Shown: positions 1 to 8,491 of the stretch, in pieces
How the letters are laid out: the number at the start of each line of letters is the position of its first letter
Numbering within the stretch: position 1 is the first letter of the stretch
Source of the DNA: Flavobacterium araucananum
Lineage (GTDB): Bacteria > Bacteroidota > Bacteroidia > Flavobacteriales > Flavobacteriaceae
Direction of reading: 5' to 3'
Assembly (NCBI RefSeq): GCF_002222055.1
Contig: NZ_MUGS01000006.1
Coordinates: forward strand, 148,701 to 212,700
DNA: 64,000 nt
Notes under the pieces: generated by a model
Told to the model about the DNA's origin: nothing
What the model saw: the letters and a program-made list of their open reading frames with translations, nothing else
Database searches by the model: none
Program-made: the position numbers and the translations under genes

Positions 1-1185
1 TTCGGTATTTTTTGTCAAAGCCATCCACGAACTCCACAAAATAATTCCAACGTTTCGCTCTTTTCCGTAAGCGATCAAAGCTTCGAGATCTACATTGTGA
101 TTGTGTTTCATAATATCGTCTTCGAGACTCCAGCCCTCGTCCAGAACCACATATTCGACTTTGTTTTTTGAGGCAAAATCGATGTAATATTGATAGGTTT
201 GCGTATTAATTCCGGCTTTGAAATCGATATTGTAAATATTCCAGTCGTTCCACCAATCCCAGGCTACTTTTCCGGGTTTTATCCACGAAATATCTTTTAT
301 TTTTGAAGGCTCAGATAATTTCTGAACCATATCATTATTAGCTAAATCCTTGTCGTTTTGAGAGATTACAATAATTCTCCACGGAAAACTCCGTGTTCCT
401 TTTGTCTTTACCAGATAATCTGCTCGTTGGGTAATCAAACGGTTGATAGTATTGAAACCTCCGTTTTTTTCCTGCAAAGGATATTTAGAAAAACGAGATT
501 CAAAACCAGATTTAGAACTATTATTGGTAACAAACAATCCCGGATAATCGTCAAGATTCGCTTCCAGAAAAACCGCTTTTTTATGGTTTTTATAATCAAT
601 TAGAAACGGAAGGAAAGCCAGAGTATCTCTAGAAAATTCACTTATTTTTTTATTTTCATAATGAGCTTCAAAAGAGGAAATGTAAGGATCTTTTGGGTTT
701 CTTAAATCCCGAACATAAGGCATTAATGTATGGTAATCCTGATCGAAATTTAAAACAACTTTTTCTGACTTTACGGTAATTTCTTTTTTCTTTTTAGTAC
801 TAAAACGATAGGCAACACCATCATCAAAAGCACGATATTCGATGCTGTAATCATTCCTGCAATTCAAAGTAAGCTGATTGTACTTGTTCTGGATTGCTTT
901 CTTTTTATAAAACGGCGTATCAAACGAAGCATCAATACTTTCTTTTTTTGAGTTTAAAACTACCGCGTTTTGTCCTAAAACCACATTTTCGTCCAAAGTC
1001 ATTGACATTGTCGACGGAGCCAGAATTACCTCTTTTTCATGAGAAATTGCCCAGCTTATTGAATCATTTACAGCAATTTTAATTTCGATTTTCCCGTTTG
1101 GAGAAGTCAGAGTAAAATTCTGTTTCTTTTGCGAAAAAGAAATATTTAGGAGTAAAAGGCAAAGACCAAGAAATATTTTTTTCAT
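1..1185 (-). CDS. GH97 glycoside hydrolase (alpha-galactosidase/alpha-glucosidase), 3' end missing
   Basis: The first 395 residues are visible; the C-terminus lies beyond the window edge. It opens with a signal peptide (MKKIFLGLCLLLLNISFSQ), then a beta-rich N-terminal region, then the start of the catalytic barrel. WIKPGKVAWDWWNDWNIYN (about 301-319) and VVLDEGWS (346-353) are typical of GH97. GH97 has an inverting glucosidase branch (SusB) and a retaining alpha-galactosidase branch. The residues that separate them lie largely past the window edge, so the specificity is open. Position at the end of the leftward mannan unit favours removal of galactose side chains from galactomannan (inference). 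Family call firm, substrate tentative. Confidence 0.85.
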   Translation of the reverse strand, partial: MKKIFLGLCLLLLNISFSQKKQNFTLTSPNGKIEIKIAVNDSISWAISHEKEVILAPSTMSMTLDENVVLGQNAVVLNSKKESIDASFDTPFYKKKAIQNKYNQLTLNCRNDYSIEYRAFDDGVAYRFSTKKKKEITVKSEKVVLNFDQDYHTLMPYVRDLRNPKDPYISSFEAHYENKKISEFSRDTLAFLPFLIDYKNHKKAVFLEANLDDYPGLFVTNNSSKSGFESRFSKYPLQEKNGGFNTINRLITQRADYLVKTKGTRSFPWRIIVISQNDKDLANNDMVQKLSEPSKIKDISWIKPGKVAWDWWNDWNIYNIDFKAGINTQTYQYYIDFASKNKVEYVVLDEGWSLEDDIMKHNHNVDLEALIAYGKERNVGIILWSSWMALTKNTE

Positions 1186-1210
1186 GTTGGAATGTTTTGT
1201 AACCATATAA

Positions 1211-1302
1211 GTGATGTAAGTTCATTTTAGTTTAAACTTTATAAACTATGTTTCTATGTGTTAAAAAATAAGGGCAGTACTTTTTAAATGAACTTATATT
1301 AC
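1211..1302. repeat. Intergenic inverted repeat with CTATGTTTCTATGTGTT end
   Basis: The 136-bp space between the GH97 and GH5 genes holds an inverted pair AAGTTCATTT (1218-1227) / AAATGAACTT (1286-1295). Between them is CTATGTTTCTATGTGTT (1246-1262), the same 17-mer that ends the element at 8563-8696; most of it also ends the element at 59847-59918. Probably a degenerate member of that interspersed family. Confidence 0.6.
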
Positions 1303-1321
1303 TAATAGCGTAAAAATTAAA

Positions 1322-2611
1322 TTATTTTTTTTGTAGCTCTAAGTTATATTTTTTTACAATATCCAAAGTCGATTTGTCACTCGAAAAAACAGAATTTAAA
1401 CCTTGTGGTTCCTGCGGCGGATCTGTTGTTAATGGATCGCCCGGATTCCATTTTCCGTCTTTATTAATTGCTTTGCCTTCGCCACCAAATCCCCAAAAGT
1501 TTGCTGCCTGCAACGGACCATTATTTTTAACGCTTTCTGCCACGCGGCTAAAAATATAGTTATAAAAAATATCCCTATTTGTTACGGATGAACTTGCCAG
1601 TAAACTTTCGTTTTCTCTTGGCAAACCAAACTCTTCGATAATAATTGGTCGTTTTAAGTTATTGGCGACTTTTATATGATCGTCGATATATTTTCCGGCA
1701 TTTTCGAGCGTTGTTGGCAACGTTTTTTCGGCATTATCCGCCTTAAACCAATTCCAGTTTTTAGGCCAGATGTGCATCGTCAGATAATCAATATTCGGAT
1801 TTTTGTGGGTTCTTTCAAAGATTTCCATGCTATCGTTCGAGCTGTTTTTTCCTTCAGAACCGGTAGAAACCAAATGATTTTTGTCTAAACGGTCTATTAA
1901 ATCCACAATATTATTAAGCCATTTTGTGAATTTTGCTTCGTTTTCGGGCGTAAAAGTTCGGGGTTCATTCCCTACTTGCCACGCCATAATCGTATTATCT
2001 TCAGTATATTTCTTTTTAGAATATTTGTTGGTTCTGCCCATAATAAATTTCACATGATTTTCTAATGCTTGCATGCAAGGCGCACAACTATGAAATTGCG
2101 CTGTATACGACATAAATTGCGGCCATGTATTGGGCGGGATCGCCGGAACCGGAACCGCACCTTTGCCATTCCACTCCAGATATTGCGACATTCCGCCAGA
2201 CCATTCCCAGTTATTTGTCAAGTACAAAACGGCATACATCTTGCGTTTGCTCATTTCATTGATCAGGAAATCCAGCCCGTCTAGCAAGTCGTTGTCATAC
2301 TTTCCTTGTTCATATTGCAACGCCGGACGAACCGTAAAATCATACTTTCCGCCATCACCGCCAACAAGGATCCTTAAATTATCGATTCCGTTTTTCTGCA
2401 TCAGGTCCAGTTCACGAAGTAATCTTTTTCTATCGCCTACTTTTTTAGAAGCCAGTAAACTTCCGTACCAATAATTGGTACCAATATAAGCATACGGTTT
2501 ATTGCCCTTGTAAAATTGCGTTCCTTTTACTGTAATTCTTTCCTGCGCCTGACAAGCGATCGCAGAAAAAATTAAAGCTAATCCAAGAGTTTTAAGAAAT
2601 CTATTTTTCAT
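1322..2611 (-). CDS. GH5 subfamily 7 endo-beta-1,4-mannanase, secreted
   Basis: A 429-residue GH5 enzyme that would hydrolyse beta-1,4-mannosidic bonds in mannan or galactomannan. A signal peptide covers about 1-23 (cleavage after Ala-Gln, or a lipoprotein Cys at 20; not resolvable by eye). NYWYG near 46-50 and LRILVGGDG near 79-87 are GH5_7-like. The acid/base is Glu216 in WQVGNEPRTF. The nucleophile is probably Glu327 in IIIEEFGLPRE. Length fits a single catalytic domain with no appended binding module. It lies downstream of the GH26 gene in the same direction, separated by 220 bp containing two repeats, so it may have its own transcript. Confidence 0.9.
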   Translation of the reverse strand: MKNRFLKTLGLALIFSAIACQAQERITVKGTQFYKGNKPYAYIGTNYWYGSLLASKKVGDRKRLLRELDLMQKNGIDNLRILVGGDGGKYDFTVRPALQYEQGKYDNDLLDGLDFLINEMSKRKMYAVLYLTNNWEWSGGMSQYLEWNGKGAVPVPAIPPNTWPQFMSYTAQFHSCAPCMQALENHVKFIMGRTNKYSKKKYTEDNTIMAWQVGNEPRTFTPENEAKFTKWLNNIVDLIDRLDKNHLVSTGSEGKNSSNDSMEIFERTHKNPNIDYLTMHIWPKNWNWFKADNAEKTLPTTLENAGKYIDDHIKVANNLKRPIIIEEFGLPRENESLLASSSVTNRDIFYNYIFSRVAESVKNNGPLQAANFWGFGGEGKAINKDGKWNPGDPLTTDPPQEPQGLNSVFSSDKSTLDIVKKYNLELQKK

Positions 2612-2625
2612 TGGTTATTTTTTTT

Positions 2626-2706
2626 GGAGCTAATCCTGCTATCCATTTCAATCTTTAATTTTTTTGAAGAAAAAAAATTAAAGGATTTCCATTTCTATCA
2701 GGGCTA
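2626..2706 (-). ncRNA. Structured intergenic element, family 1, copy 1 (candidate RNA)
   Basis: The segment shares its flanks with 24577-24653: AGC..AT.CCTGCT.TCC on one side and GGAT.TC...ATCAGGGCTA on the other. In between, each copy carries a different but self-complementary stem; here CTTTAATTTTTTT (2653-2665) pairs with AAAAAAATTAAAG. Conserved ends around a compensating stem suggest a folded RNA or a mobile hairpin. Strand is assigned from the direction of neighbouring genes only. It resembles a common flavobacterial intergenic sequence; a link to a named RNA family is not established. Confidence 0.5.
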
Positions 2707-2730
2707 GGGTTTACGGTTTTAATTCATCAT

Positions 2731-2803
2731 TGCGAGGAACGAAGCAATCTCATTTAGTTTAGTAAGTTTGCTTATTGTTAGCGTGTTTGCTTCGTTCTTC
2801 GCA
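2731..2803. repeat. Long hairpin with TGCGAGGAACGAAGCAA arms
   Basis: GCGAGGAACGAAGCAA (2732-2747) is matched by its inverse TTGCTTCGTTCTTCGC (2787-2802), 15 of 16 positions, around a 39-base loop. It is much less AT-rich than its surroundings. It may act as a transcript-stabilising or terminating hairpin after the GH26 gene at 2832. Confidence 0.65.
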
Positions 2804-2831
2804 CTGACTCACTATGTAAATAGATTATATC

Positions 2832-4067
2832 TTACTTTGGCAATTCGTATATTTTAGGCACAGAATTCAATAATGCCGATTTTGGTTTTGTAGCAAACGT
2901 CTTGAAATCTGCTGTATTCGAAACCGAACCGTTTGGTACATAATACCCGTCTTTAGTATTATTCCAGAACATTACATAACTAATCTGAATATCATTGGCT
3001 GTTAAGGCGCTGTATAAATAAGTCGAAAACCAATCTGTTATTGGTGTTTTTGCTGTTGTAACCTGATAACCGGTTTCTGTCAATGCGGCAATTTTTACTT
3101 TGGTTTTTGCCAGATCAGCTAGTATTTTTAATTTAGAATTTGCTCTTGTAGCGCCCGTTTGTCCCTGATTATCAAAATCACCATAATTATCCATTCCTAA
3201 AATATCTACATATTTATCACCCGGATATCTGCTTAAATAATCAGTTTCTGTGGTATAAGAGTTGTCCGGCGAAAAAGCATACAGGATATTATGAACACCT
3301 TTTGTGTTTTTTAGATAATCGACCGTAAACTTGTAAGCTGTTTTATAGTCCTCCGGCGTGCAAAAACTTGCTCCCCACCAGAACCAACTTCCATCAAATT
3401 CATGAAAGGGTCTAAAGATTATGGGGATCAATTCGCCGTTTGAACCTTTTAAATTTAAAACTACGCTGGCTATTTTATCCAACTTTTTCCTGAACCATTC
3501 ATGATTGGTTCCACCGGGTAAAATACTTTTAAAAGCGGTTGCTTTTTGGTCAGCAGTCATATCTGCAGCATAAAAAGAATCTTCTTTATTGGGTTCTCTC
3601 AAATGCCAGCTAAAAGTATTGATGATGCCTTTTGCGTAAGCGGCTTTTACATCGCTAACCGTTTTTTGTTCCTGCTGATAAAACCAATTATCGGCCTGGT
3701 TATTATTGTTTTTGTCCGTAATAAATATAAAATCAGAACCCAGAAGTGCAGGATCGTAACCCGTATTTTTTTTGATATCAGAATCACCTGCATTATCCTG
3801 ATAAAAACTATTAAAAGCGTCTTGCTGACCAATGGCAACTTTGGTTTTTGAAAGTGTTTTTAAATTATAAAACAAAGCTATTGTTTCTTTCGTAGCAGTT
3901 GCGTCGACCATATAATTGGTAACATTTTGGGTGGTCAACGGATCAATCGCAACCGTAATTGTCGGGGCAACGATACTTTCAGGACTTGATTCTCCGTTTG
4001 AGGAACAGCTTGAAATTGCCAAAATCGAGAGGCTTAAAAATGCTGTTTTTAGAAAAGTAGTTTTCAT
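2832..4067 (-). CDS. GH26 endo-beta-mannanase lipoprotein
   Basis: GH26 (411 residues) that cleaves internal beta-1,4-mannan bonds with retention. I chose the start at 4067, not 4091: it gives a clean lipoprotein signal (MKTTFLKTAFLSLSILAISSC, Cys21) and begins 1 bp after the preceding stop, whereas 4091 would overlap that gene. The acid/base is Glu223 in IIFRPFHEFDGSWFWWG and the nucleophile is Glu331 in IAALTETGYQ. LPGGTNHEWF and GMDNYGDF are typical family segments. It is probably translationally coupled to the upstream binding-module gene. The N-terminal 35 residues after the Cys are a spacer. Likely outer-membrane anchored; surface exposure is inferred. Confidence 0.92.
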   Translation of the reverse strand: MKTTFLKTAFLSLSILAISSCSSNGESSPESIVAPTITVAIDPLTTQNVTNYMVDATATKETIALFYNLKTLSKTKVAIGQQDAFNSFYQDNAGDSDIKKNTGYDPALLGSDFIFITDKNNNNQADNWFYQQEQKTVSDVKAAYAKGIINTFSWHLREPNKEDSFYAADMTADQKATAFKSILPGGTNHEWFRKKLDKIASVVLNLKGSNGELIPIIFRPFHEFDGSWFWWGASFCTPEDYKTAYKFTVDYLKNTKGVHNILYAFSPDNSYTTETDYLSRYPGDKYVDILGMDNYGDFDNQGQTGATRANSKLKILADLAKTKVKIAALTETGYQVTTAKTPITDWFSTYLYSALTANDIQISYVMFWNNTKDGYYVPNGSVSNTADFKTFATKPKSALLNSVPKIYELPK

Positions 4068-4068
4068 T

Positions 4069-4590
4069 TTAAATTTGTTTTGGTGTAGCAATTACTTTAA
4101 TATCATCAAAATAAACAGATCCGCTGGTTTGTGCCAATGCGAGCATAATCCTGATTTTCTTAGCATTTTCAGGAACAGTTAATGTTTTTTTGTACAAGGT
4201 CCATGTGGTTGTTCCTTTTACTTCGGCAATATTTTCTGAGGTAATTTTCTTTTCGCTATTATCCGTAAATTCAGCGATCATGACACCAGCTTTATAAGAT
4301 TCTTTTTTCTCCTCAATACTTTCAGATTTAATCCAGATACTGCATTCTAAGGCAGCTGTGTTTTTAGGAATGTTTATAATCTGATCAATGCCTTTCCAGT
4401 CTTCGCCAACAAATTGATTGATTACAGCGCTTTTTTGCCCTGATTTTATATCATAAGGCGAGATTGTAGCAATTTCTTCGCCACGCCAATTTGTTAAGTC
4501 ACTTTCAAAACCGCCATTTTTTACCAGATTGGTTTGAGCGTTTGTTATTGTAGTGAGAAATAGTAAACTAAAAAAAAGAAATTGTTTCAT
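4069..4590 (-). CDS. Secreted single-domain carbohydrate-binding-like protein
   Basis: A 173-residue protein with a signal peptide (MKQFLFFSLLFLTTITNAQ). It consists almost wholly of one beta-sandwich module of the CBM4/9 (CenC-like) type: it begins NLVKNGGFESDLTNWRGE and ends SGSVYFDDIKVI, the usual first and last strands of that fold. No catalytic domain is attached. The stop is 1 bp before the GH26 start, so the two are likely made together and may bind the same mannan. Fold assignment is by pattern; ligand is inferred from context. It could instead be a non-sugar-binding jelly roll. Confidence 0.7.
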   Translation of the reverse strand: MKQFLFFSLLFLTTITNAQTNLVKNGGFESDLTNWRGEEIATISPYDIKSGQKSAVINQFVGEDWKGIDQIINIPKNTAALECSIWIKSESIEEKKESYKAGVMIAEFTDNSEKKITSENIAEVKGTTTWTLYKKTLTVPENAKKIRIMLALAQTSGSVYFDDIKVIATPKQI

Positions 4591-4635
4591 GATTATTATT
4601 TTTAATACAATAAATTAATTTTTGAGACTAAATGT

Positions 4636-5826
4636 TTAAGTTTTTATTCTGTCAATAAGCTCCATACAAGCGCGACCATTATGATAAGGGCATTTCCAGA
4701 AACCGGCCTTGTCTTTTTCGATCAAAGAGTATTCCTTGTCAATTCCCCAAAACCATTCGCCATTTTGCTTGTCTAAAATGTATTTTTTTATAAACTTCCA
4801 ATTTTTATAAACAATGTTTAAGTAGCTTTCTTTGCCTGTTAATTGGTAGGCATTATAAAACCCAATTAGTGCTTCGGCCTGAACCCACCAATGTTTCTCG
4901 GCAATTATTTTATTTTTTTCAGGATCAAATTCATACCATAAACCACCATCGACATCAATTCCTTCTTTGGTAACTTCGGCCATTTGAATGGCGTGTTTGG
5001 TATAATTTTCTATAAGAGTTTTATCTTCAGAAATTTCGGCACATTGCAACAATAGCCATGCAGCTTCTATATCGTGACCATAGGAGATAACATCTGGTTT
5101 TTCGATCCAGTTTTCATCAAAAAACAAACGTAAATGCCCCGTTTTTGTATTAATAAAATGTTTTTCTATAGTTTCTAATAGCACTATAATATCACTTTGA
5201 AGTGTTGTGTCTTTCCAGACCTTAAACAAGTTTGCATACGCTTCGACAATATGCAAATGTGTATTCATGGTTTTCTTTTCGTTGGCATCCTTATTGCTCA
5301 AACGTAAATCTTCGATAGGTTGCCAATCTCTGGTTAAGGCTTCAAAATAGCCTTTGTTTACAGGATCATAACTGTGTTTTTGTATTTGCAAATATAAATT
5401 TATGGCTATTTCTAAAGCTTTATCTTCTTTAGAAATAGCATAATATTCAGATAATCCGTAGATGGCAAAAGCTAAAGCATAGATCTGATTTTTGGTATCC
5501 TTGGGGGTTTTATCAGCATTAATACTCCAGAATAAACCACCAAATTCAGGATCGTAAAAGTGGTTTGAGAGAAACTCAAAAGCACGTTTGGCGATCTTTT
5601 TATGGTTTTCGTTTTTGGTGTGTTTGTATGCAGACGAAAAAGTCCATAAAATTCGGGCATTCAAAACAGAACCTTTTTCGGTATGGGCAATTATGTGTTC
5701 ATCGAAATCAATTTGACCAACAAAACCGCCATTTTCATTGTCTAAGGTATGTTTGGACCAATATTTTAATATTGCTTCAAGTTCTGCTGATAATTCAGAT
5801 TTAAGTTGCTTTAGTTTTACTGACAC
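4636..5826 (-). CDS. AGE-family mannobiose/cellobiose 2-epimerase
   Basis: A 396-residue cytoplasmic (alpha/alpha)6-barrel enzyme without signal peptide. Three conserved histidines are in place: His190 (MNTHLHIVEAY), His251 (SYGHDIEAAW) and His382 (PYHNGRACME), plus the KHWWVQAEAL motif at 311-320. The family interconverts the reducing-end sugar of beta-1,4 disaccharides at C2. Because GH130 lies 6 bp upstream and the locus is mannan-specific, the likely reaction is mannobiose to 4-O-beta-mannosyl-glucose, as known from the Bacteroides fragilis pathway. Cellobiose activity is also possible. Confidence 0.9.
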   Translation of the reverse strand: MSVKLKQLKSELSAELEAILKYWSKHTLDNENGGFVGQIDFDEHIIAHTEKGSVLNARILWTFSSAYKHTKNENHKKIAKRAFEFLSNHFYDPEFGGLFWSINADKTPKDTKNQIYALAFAIYGLSEYYAISKEDKALEIAINLYLQIQKHSYDPVNKGYFEALTRDWQPIEDLRLSNKDANEKKTMNTHLHIVEAYANLFKVWKDTTLQSDIIVLLETIEKHFINTKTGHLRLFFDENWIEKPDVISYGHDIEAAWLLLQCAEISEDKTLIENYTKHAIQMAEVTKEGIDVDGGLWYEFDPEKNKIIAEKHWWVQAEALIGFYNAYQLTGKESYLNIVYKNWKFIKKYILDKQNGEWFWGIDKEYSLIEKDKAGFWKCPYHNGRACMELIDRIKT

Positions 5827-5832
5827 GGTAAA

Positions 5833-7023
5833 TTAAATTGTATTGTTTTTTTCGATCTGGCTGATGATTGTTTTTACAGACCCGGCAGAAATAAAGGTAT
5901 CTGCGGGTGCATTGGTCACATAATCAACTAGTTTTTCTACAGATGAAACTGCAACATGCATTCTGGTGTCTGATGAAGCATAATAAACATAAACAGTTCC
6001 GTCATGGTCTTCAATCCATCCGTTTGAGAATAAAACATTCGATACATCGCCAACTCTTTCGATTCCTTCAGGCCCCATAAAATGTCCTGCCGGAACGTGT
6101 GTTACTTTGCTAATGTCGTGCAGGTCTGTCATGAACATATATAGAGTGTAGCGCAATCCTGCTGCGGTGTTACGAACTCCGTGTGCCAGATGCAACCAGC
6201 CTTTTTCGGTTTTGATAGGAGCAGGGCCAAGACCATTTTTAAGTTCGTAAATCGTATGGTAGTGTTTTCCAAAAATGATTTTTTCGTCTTTTACGACAGG
6301 GTTTGTCATGTCATCTACATATCCCAGACCAATTCCGCCACCAGCTCCAACATCAATAAAACCATCTTGCGGACGCGTATACAAGGCATATTTTCCGTTT
6401 ACAAATTCCGGGTGCAAAACCACATTGCGCTGTTGTCCTGTATTCGAAATTAAATCCGGCAATCTTTCCCAGTTTACCAAATCTTTTGAGCGAACAATTC
6501 CGGCATTGGCAATAGCGGAGCTCGTGTCTCCTTTTGGAGCTTTTGGATCTTTTCGTTCTGTACAAAAAATACCATAAACCCAGCCATCTTCATGATGAAT
6601 AAGGCGCATATCATATACATTGGTATCCGGTTCTTCGGTTTGCGGGATAACGCACGGTTTTGCCCAAAACTTAAAATTATCTACTCCGTTTGGACTTTCG
6701 GCTATCGCAAAAAATGATTTTCTGTCGATTCCTTCTACACGAACGGCAAGCAAATATTTTCCGTTCCATTTCATGGCGCCGGCATTAAAAGCGGCATTTA
6801 TCCCAATTCGCTCCTGCAAGAAAGGATTGGTTTGCTCGTCTAAGTCAAAACGCCAGTTTAGCGGTACGTGATTAGCAGTAACAACCGGGTGTTTGTAGCG
6901 TTCGTAAATACCGTTTCCGGCATGATCCTGAGGAGCATTTTGAAGCTCGATCAGTGTTTTATGTTCTTTTTCTAATGCTATTTTTCTATCTTGAAATGTA
7001 GCTGAAGAGGTTATTGTTGTCAT
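5833..7023 (-). CDS. GH130 4-O-beta-D-mannosyl-D-glucose phosphorylase
   Basis: A 396-residue cytoplasmic GH130 enzyme. It would split mannosyl-glucose with phosphate into mannose-1-phosphate and glucose, the step after the epimerase encoded 6 bp downstream. The proposed catalytic Asp138 lies in NVYDMRLIHH. Other GH130-like segments are RIGINAAFNAGAMKW, NVVLHPEFVNGKYALYTRP and YYASSDTRMHVA. Length and the N-terminal HPVVTANHVPLNWRFDL fit the mannosylglucose phosphorylase branch rather than the shorter mannan-oligosaccharide branch. The call rests on motifs and on the epimerase-phosphorylase-symporter order. Confidence 0.92.
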   Translation of the reverse strand: MTTITSSATFQDRKIALEKEHKTLIELQNAPQDHAGNGIYERYKHPVVTANHVPLNWRFDLDEQTNPFLQERIGINAAFNAGAMKWNGKYLLAVRVEGIDRKSFFAIAESPNGVDNFKFWAKPCVIPQTEEPDTNVYDMRLIHHEDGWVYGIFCTERKDPKAPKGDTSSAIANAGIVRSKDLVNWERLPDLISNTGQQRNVVLHPEFVNGKYALYTRPQDGFIDVGAGGGIGLGYVDDMTNPVVKDEKIIFGKHYHTIYELKNGLGPAPIKTEKGWLHLAHGVRNTAAGLRYTLYMFMTDLHDISKVTHVPAGHFMGPEGIERVGDVSNVLFSNGWIEDHDGTVYVYYASSDTRMHVAVSSVEKLVDYVTNAPADTFISAGSVKTIISQIEKNNTI

Positions 7024-7052
7024 ATAATTTGATTTCGGTATGGATAATTATT

Positions 7053-8444
7053 TTAATTGCTCTGGTCTCTTTTTGCGTCTAAATCTTGTTCTATGATTTG
7101 AAGTTTTTCTTCGGATAAAGGATAGAACAAAATAAAAGCTACTGATATTACGGCTGCGATCGCAGGGAGTATGCTCAACATTAACTGAATTCCGTTTTGA
7201 GTTACTGCGGTTTGTTCTACATTGGCCTGAAAACCATAATAACCCAAAAGCCATCCGGTTCCGGCACCACCAATGGTCCAGCCAAATTTTTGTGACATTG
7301 ATGAGGCAGAGAAAACCAGTCCTGTTGCTCTGCGGCCTTGTTTCCATTCAGAATAATCGGCACTATCTGCATACATTGACCAGATTAACGGAAAAATGCA
7401 ACCGGCACAAATGCTGATTAAAACCTGAAAACTCATAATGAGCAGCACCTCTTCTTTCCCGAAGAGATAGAAAACCAGGCTCAGAATTGCGGCTAAAGCC
7501 ATTGCGCCAAAAAAGGTGTTCTTTTTACCTATTTTATTGGCAATTGGTGTTGCGATTATTACTCCAATAATATTTGCCGCTTGTCCTAAAACCAGATAAA
7601 TAGAAGTAGGTGTCATGTGAAAATCTGTTCCAAAAAGCGAGAAATCGAAGTTTACGCTGCTGCTTACATAATATTTAAAGTAATAAACGGCAGCTCCGTC
7701 CCGAATAGAATTGAATACTAAAGCGCCGATTCCGGCTCCCAGTAAAATCCACCACGGCTTATTTTTTAATAAATCTTTTAGATCTTCTTTTAGATTGTTT
7801 TTCTCATCAGAGATTGGTTTAACTCTTTCTTTGGTAAAGAAAAAACAACCCCAGAAAAAAGCCGTTGTAAGTACTCCAAACACTGAAATTGTTGCAAGCC
7901 AGCCTGTTTTTGAATTAAGGCTTCCTCCAAAATAATTGACCAAAGGCTCAATTAACCAAAGCGCTAATAAACTTCCTCCAAAGGCAAAAACCATTCGGTA
8001 AGACGATAAAGTAGTTCTTTCTTTTCGGTCAGACGACATTACGCCCAAAAGTGATGCATACGGAACGTTGATTAACGAATAGATCATCATCATGGCAGAA
8101 TAGGTGACATAGGCATAAATTATTTTTCCTTTTTCGTCAAAATCCGGCGTATAAAAAGTCAACACTCCAATTACGGCAAAGGGCACGGCAACCCATAATA
8201 AATAAGGTCTGAATTTTCCCCATCTGGTTTTTGTTCTGTCAGCGATGATTCCCACAATAGGATCAAAGCAGGAATCCCAGATTCGGGTAATCAAAAACAT
8301 GGTTCCTACAACGGCAGGCGCCAGTCCGAAAACGTCGGTATAGAAAAAGAGGAGGTACATACTGAAGATTTTCCAGAACATGGATGATGCAGCATCTCCA
8401 AGACCGTAACCTACTTTTTCTTTTAAACTAATTTTGTCGTGCAT
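7053..8444 (-). CDS. GPH-family (MelB-like) sugar:cation symporter
   Basis: A 463-residue membrane protein with about 12 hydrophobic helices. The start MHDKISLKEKVGYGLGDAAS is a hallmark of the glycoside-pentoside-hexuronide:cation symporters. RIWDSCFDPIVGIIADRT (about 50-67) carries the cation-site acidic residues of the family, and KTRWGKFRPYLLW follows. It lies 29 bp upstream of the phosphorylase and in the same unit, so mannobiose or short mannooligosaccharides moving across the inner membrane is the probable cargo (inference). The same symporter/phosphorylase/epimerase arrangement is known from Bacteroides fragilis. Confidence 0.9.
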   Translation of the reverse strand: MHDKISLKEKVGYGLGDAASSMFWKIFSMYLLFFYTDVFGLAPAVVGTMFLITRIWDSCFDPIVGIIADRTKTRWGKFRPYLLWVAVPFAVIGVLTFYTPDFDEKGKIIYAYVTYSAMMMIYSLINVPYASLLGVMSSDRKERTTLSSYRMVFAFGGSLLALWLIEPLVNYFGGSLNSKTGWLATISVFGVLTTAFFWGCFFFTKERVKPISDEKNNLKEDLKDLLKNKPWWILLGAGIGALVFNSIRDGAAVYYFKYYVSSSVNFDFSLFGTDFHMTPTSIYLVLGQAANIIGVIIATPIANKIGKKNTFFGAMALAAILSLVFYLFGKEEVLLIMSFQVLISICAGCIFPLIWSMYADSADYSEWKQGRRATGLVFSASSMSQKFGWTIGGAGTGWLLGYYGFQANVEQTAVTQNGIQLMLSILPAIAAVISVAFILFYPLSEEKLQIIEQDLDAKRDQSN

Positions 8445-8491
8445 TAGGCTTTTGTTTGGTTAATTATTTTAATGTTTCTGTGTGTTTTTTT

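Noticed and set aside
4068-4091. Upstream ATG for the GH26 gene at 2832
   Set aside because: It would add a non-signal extension and overlap the preceding gene; the ATG at 4067 gives a proper lipoprotein signal.
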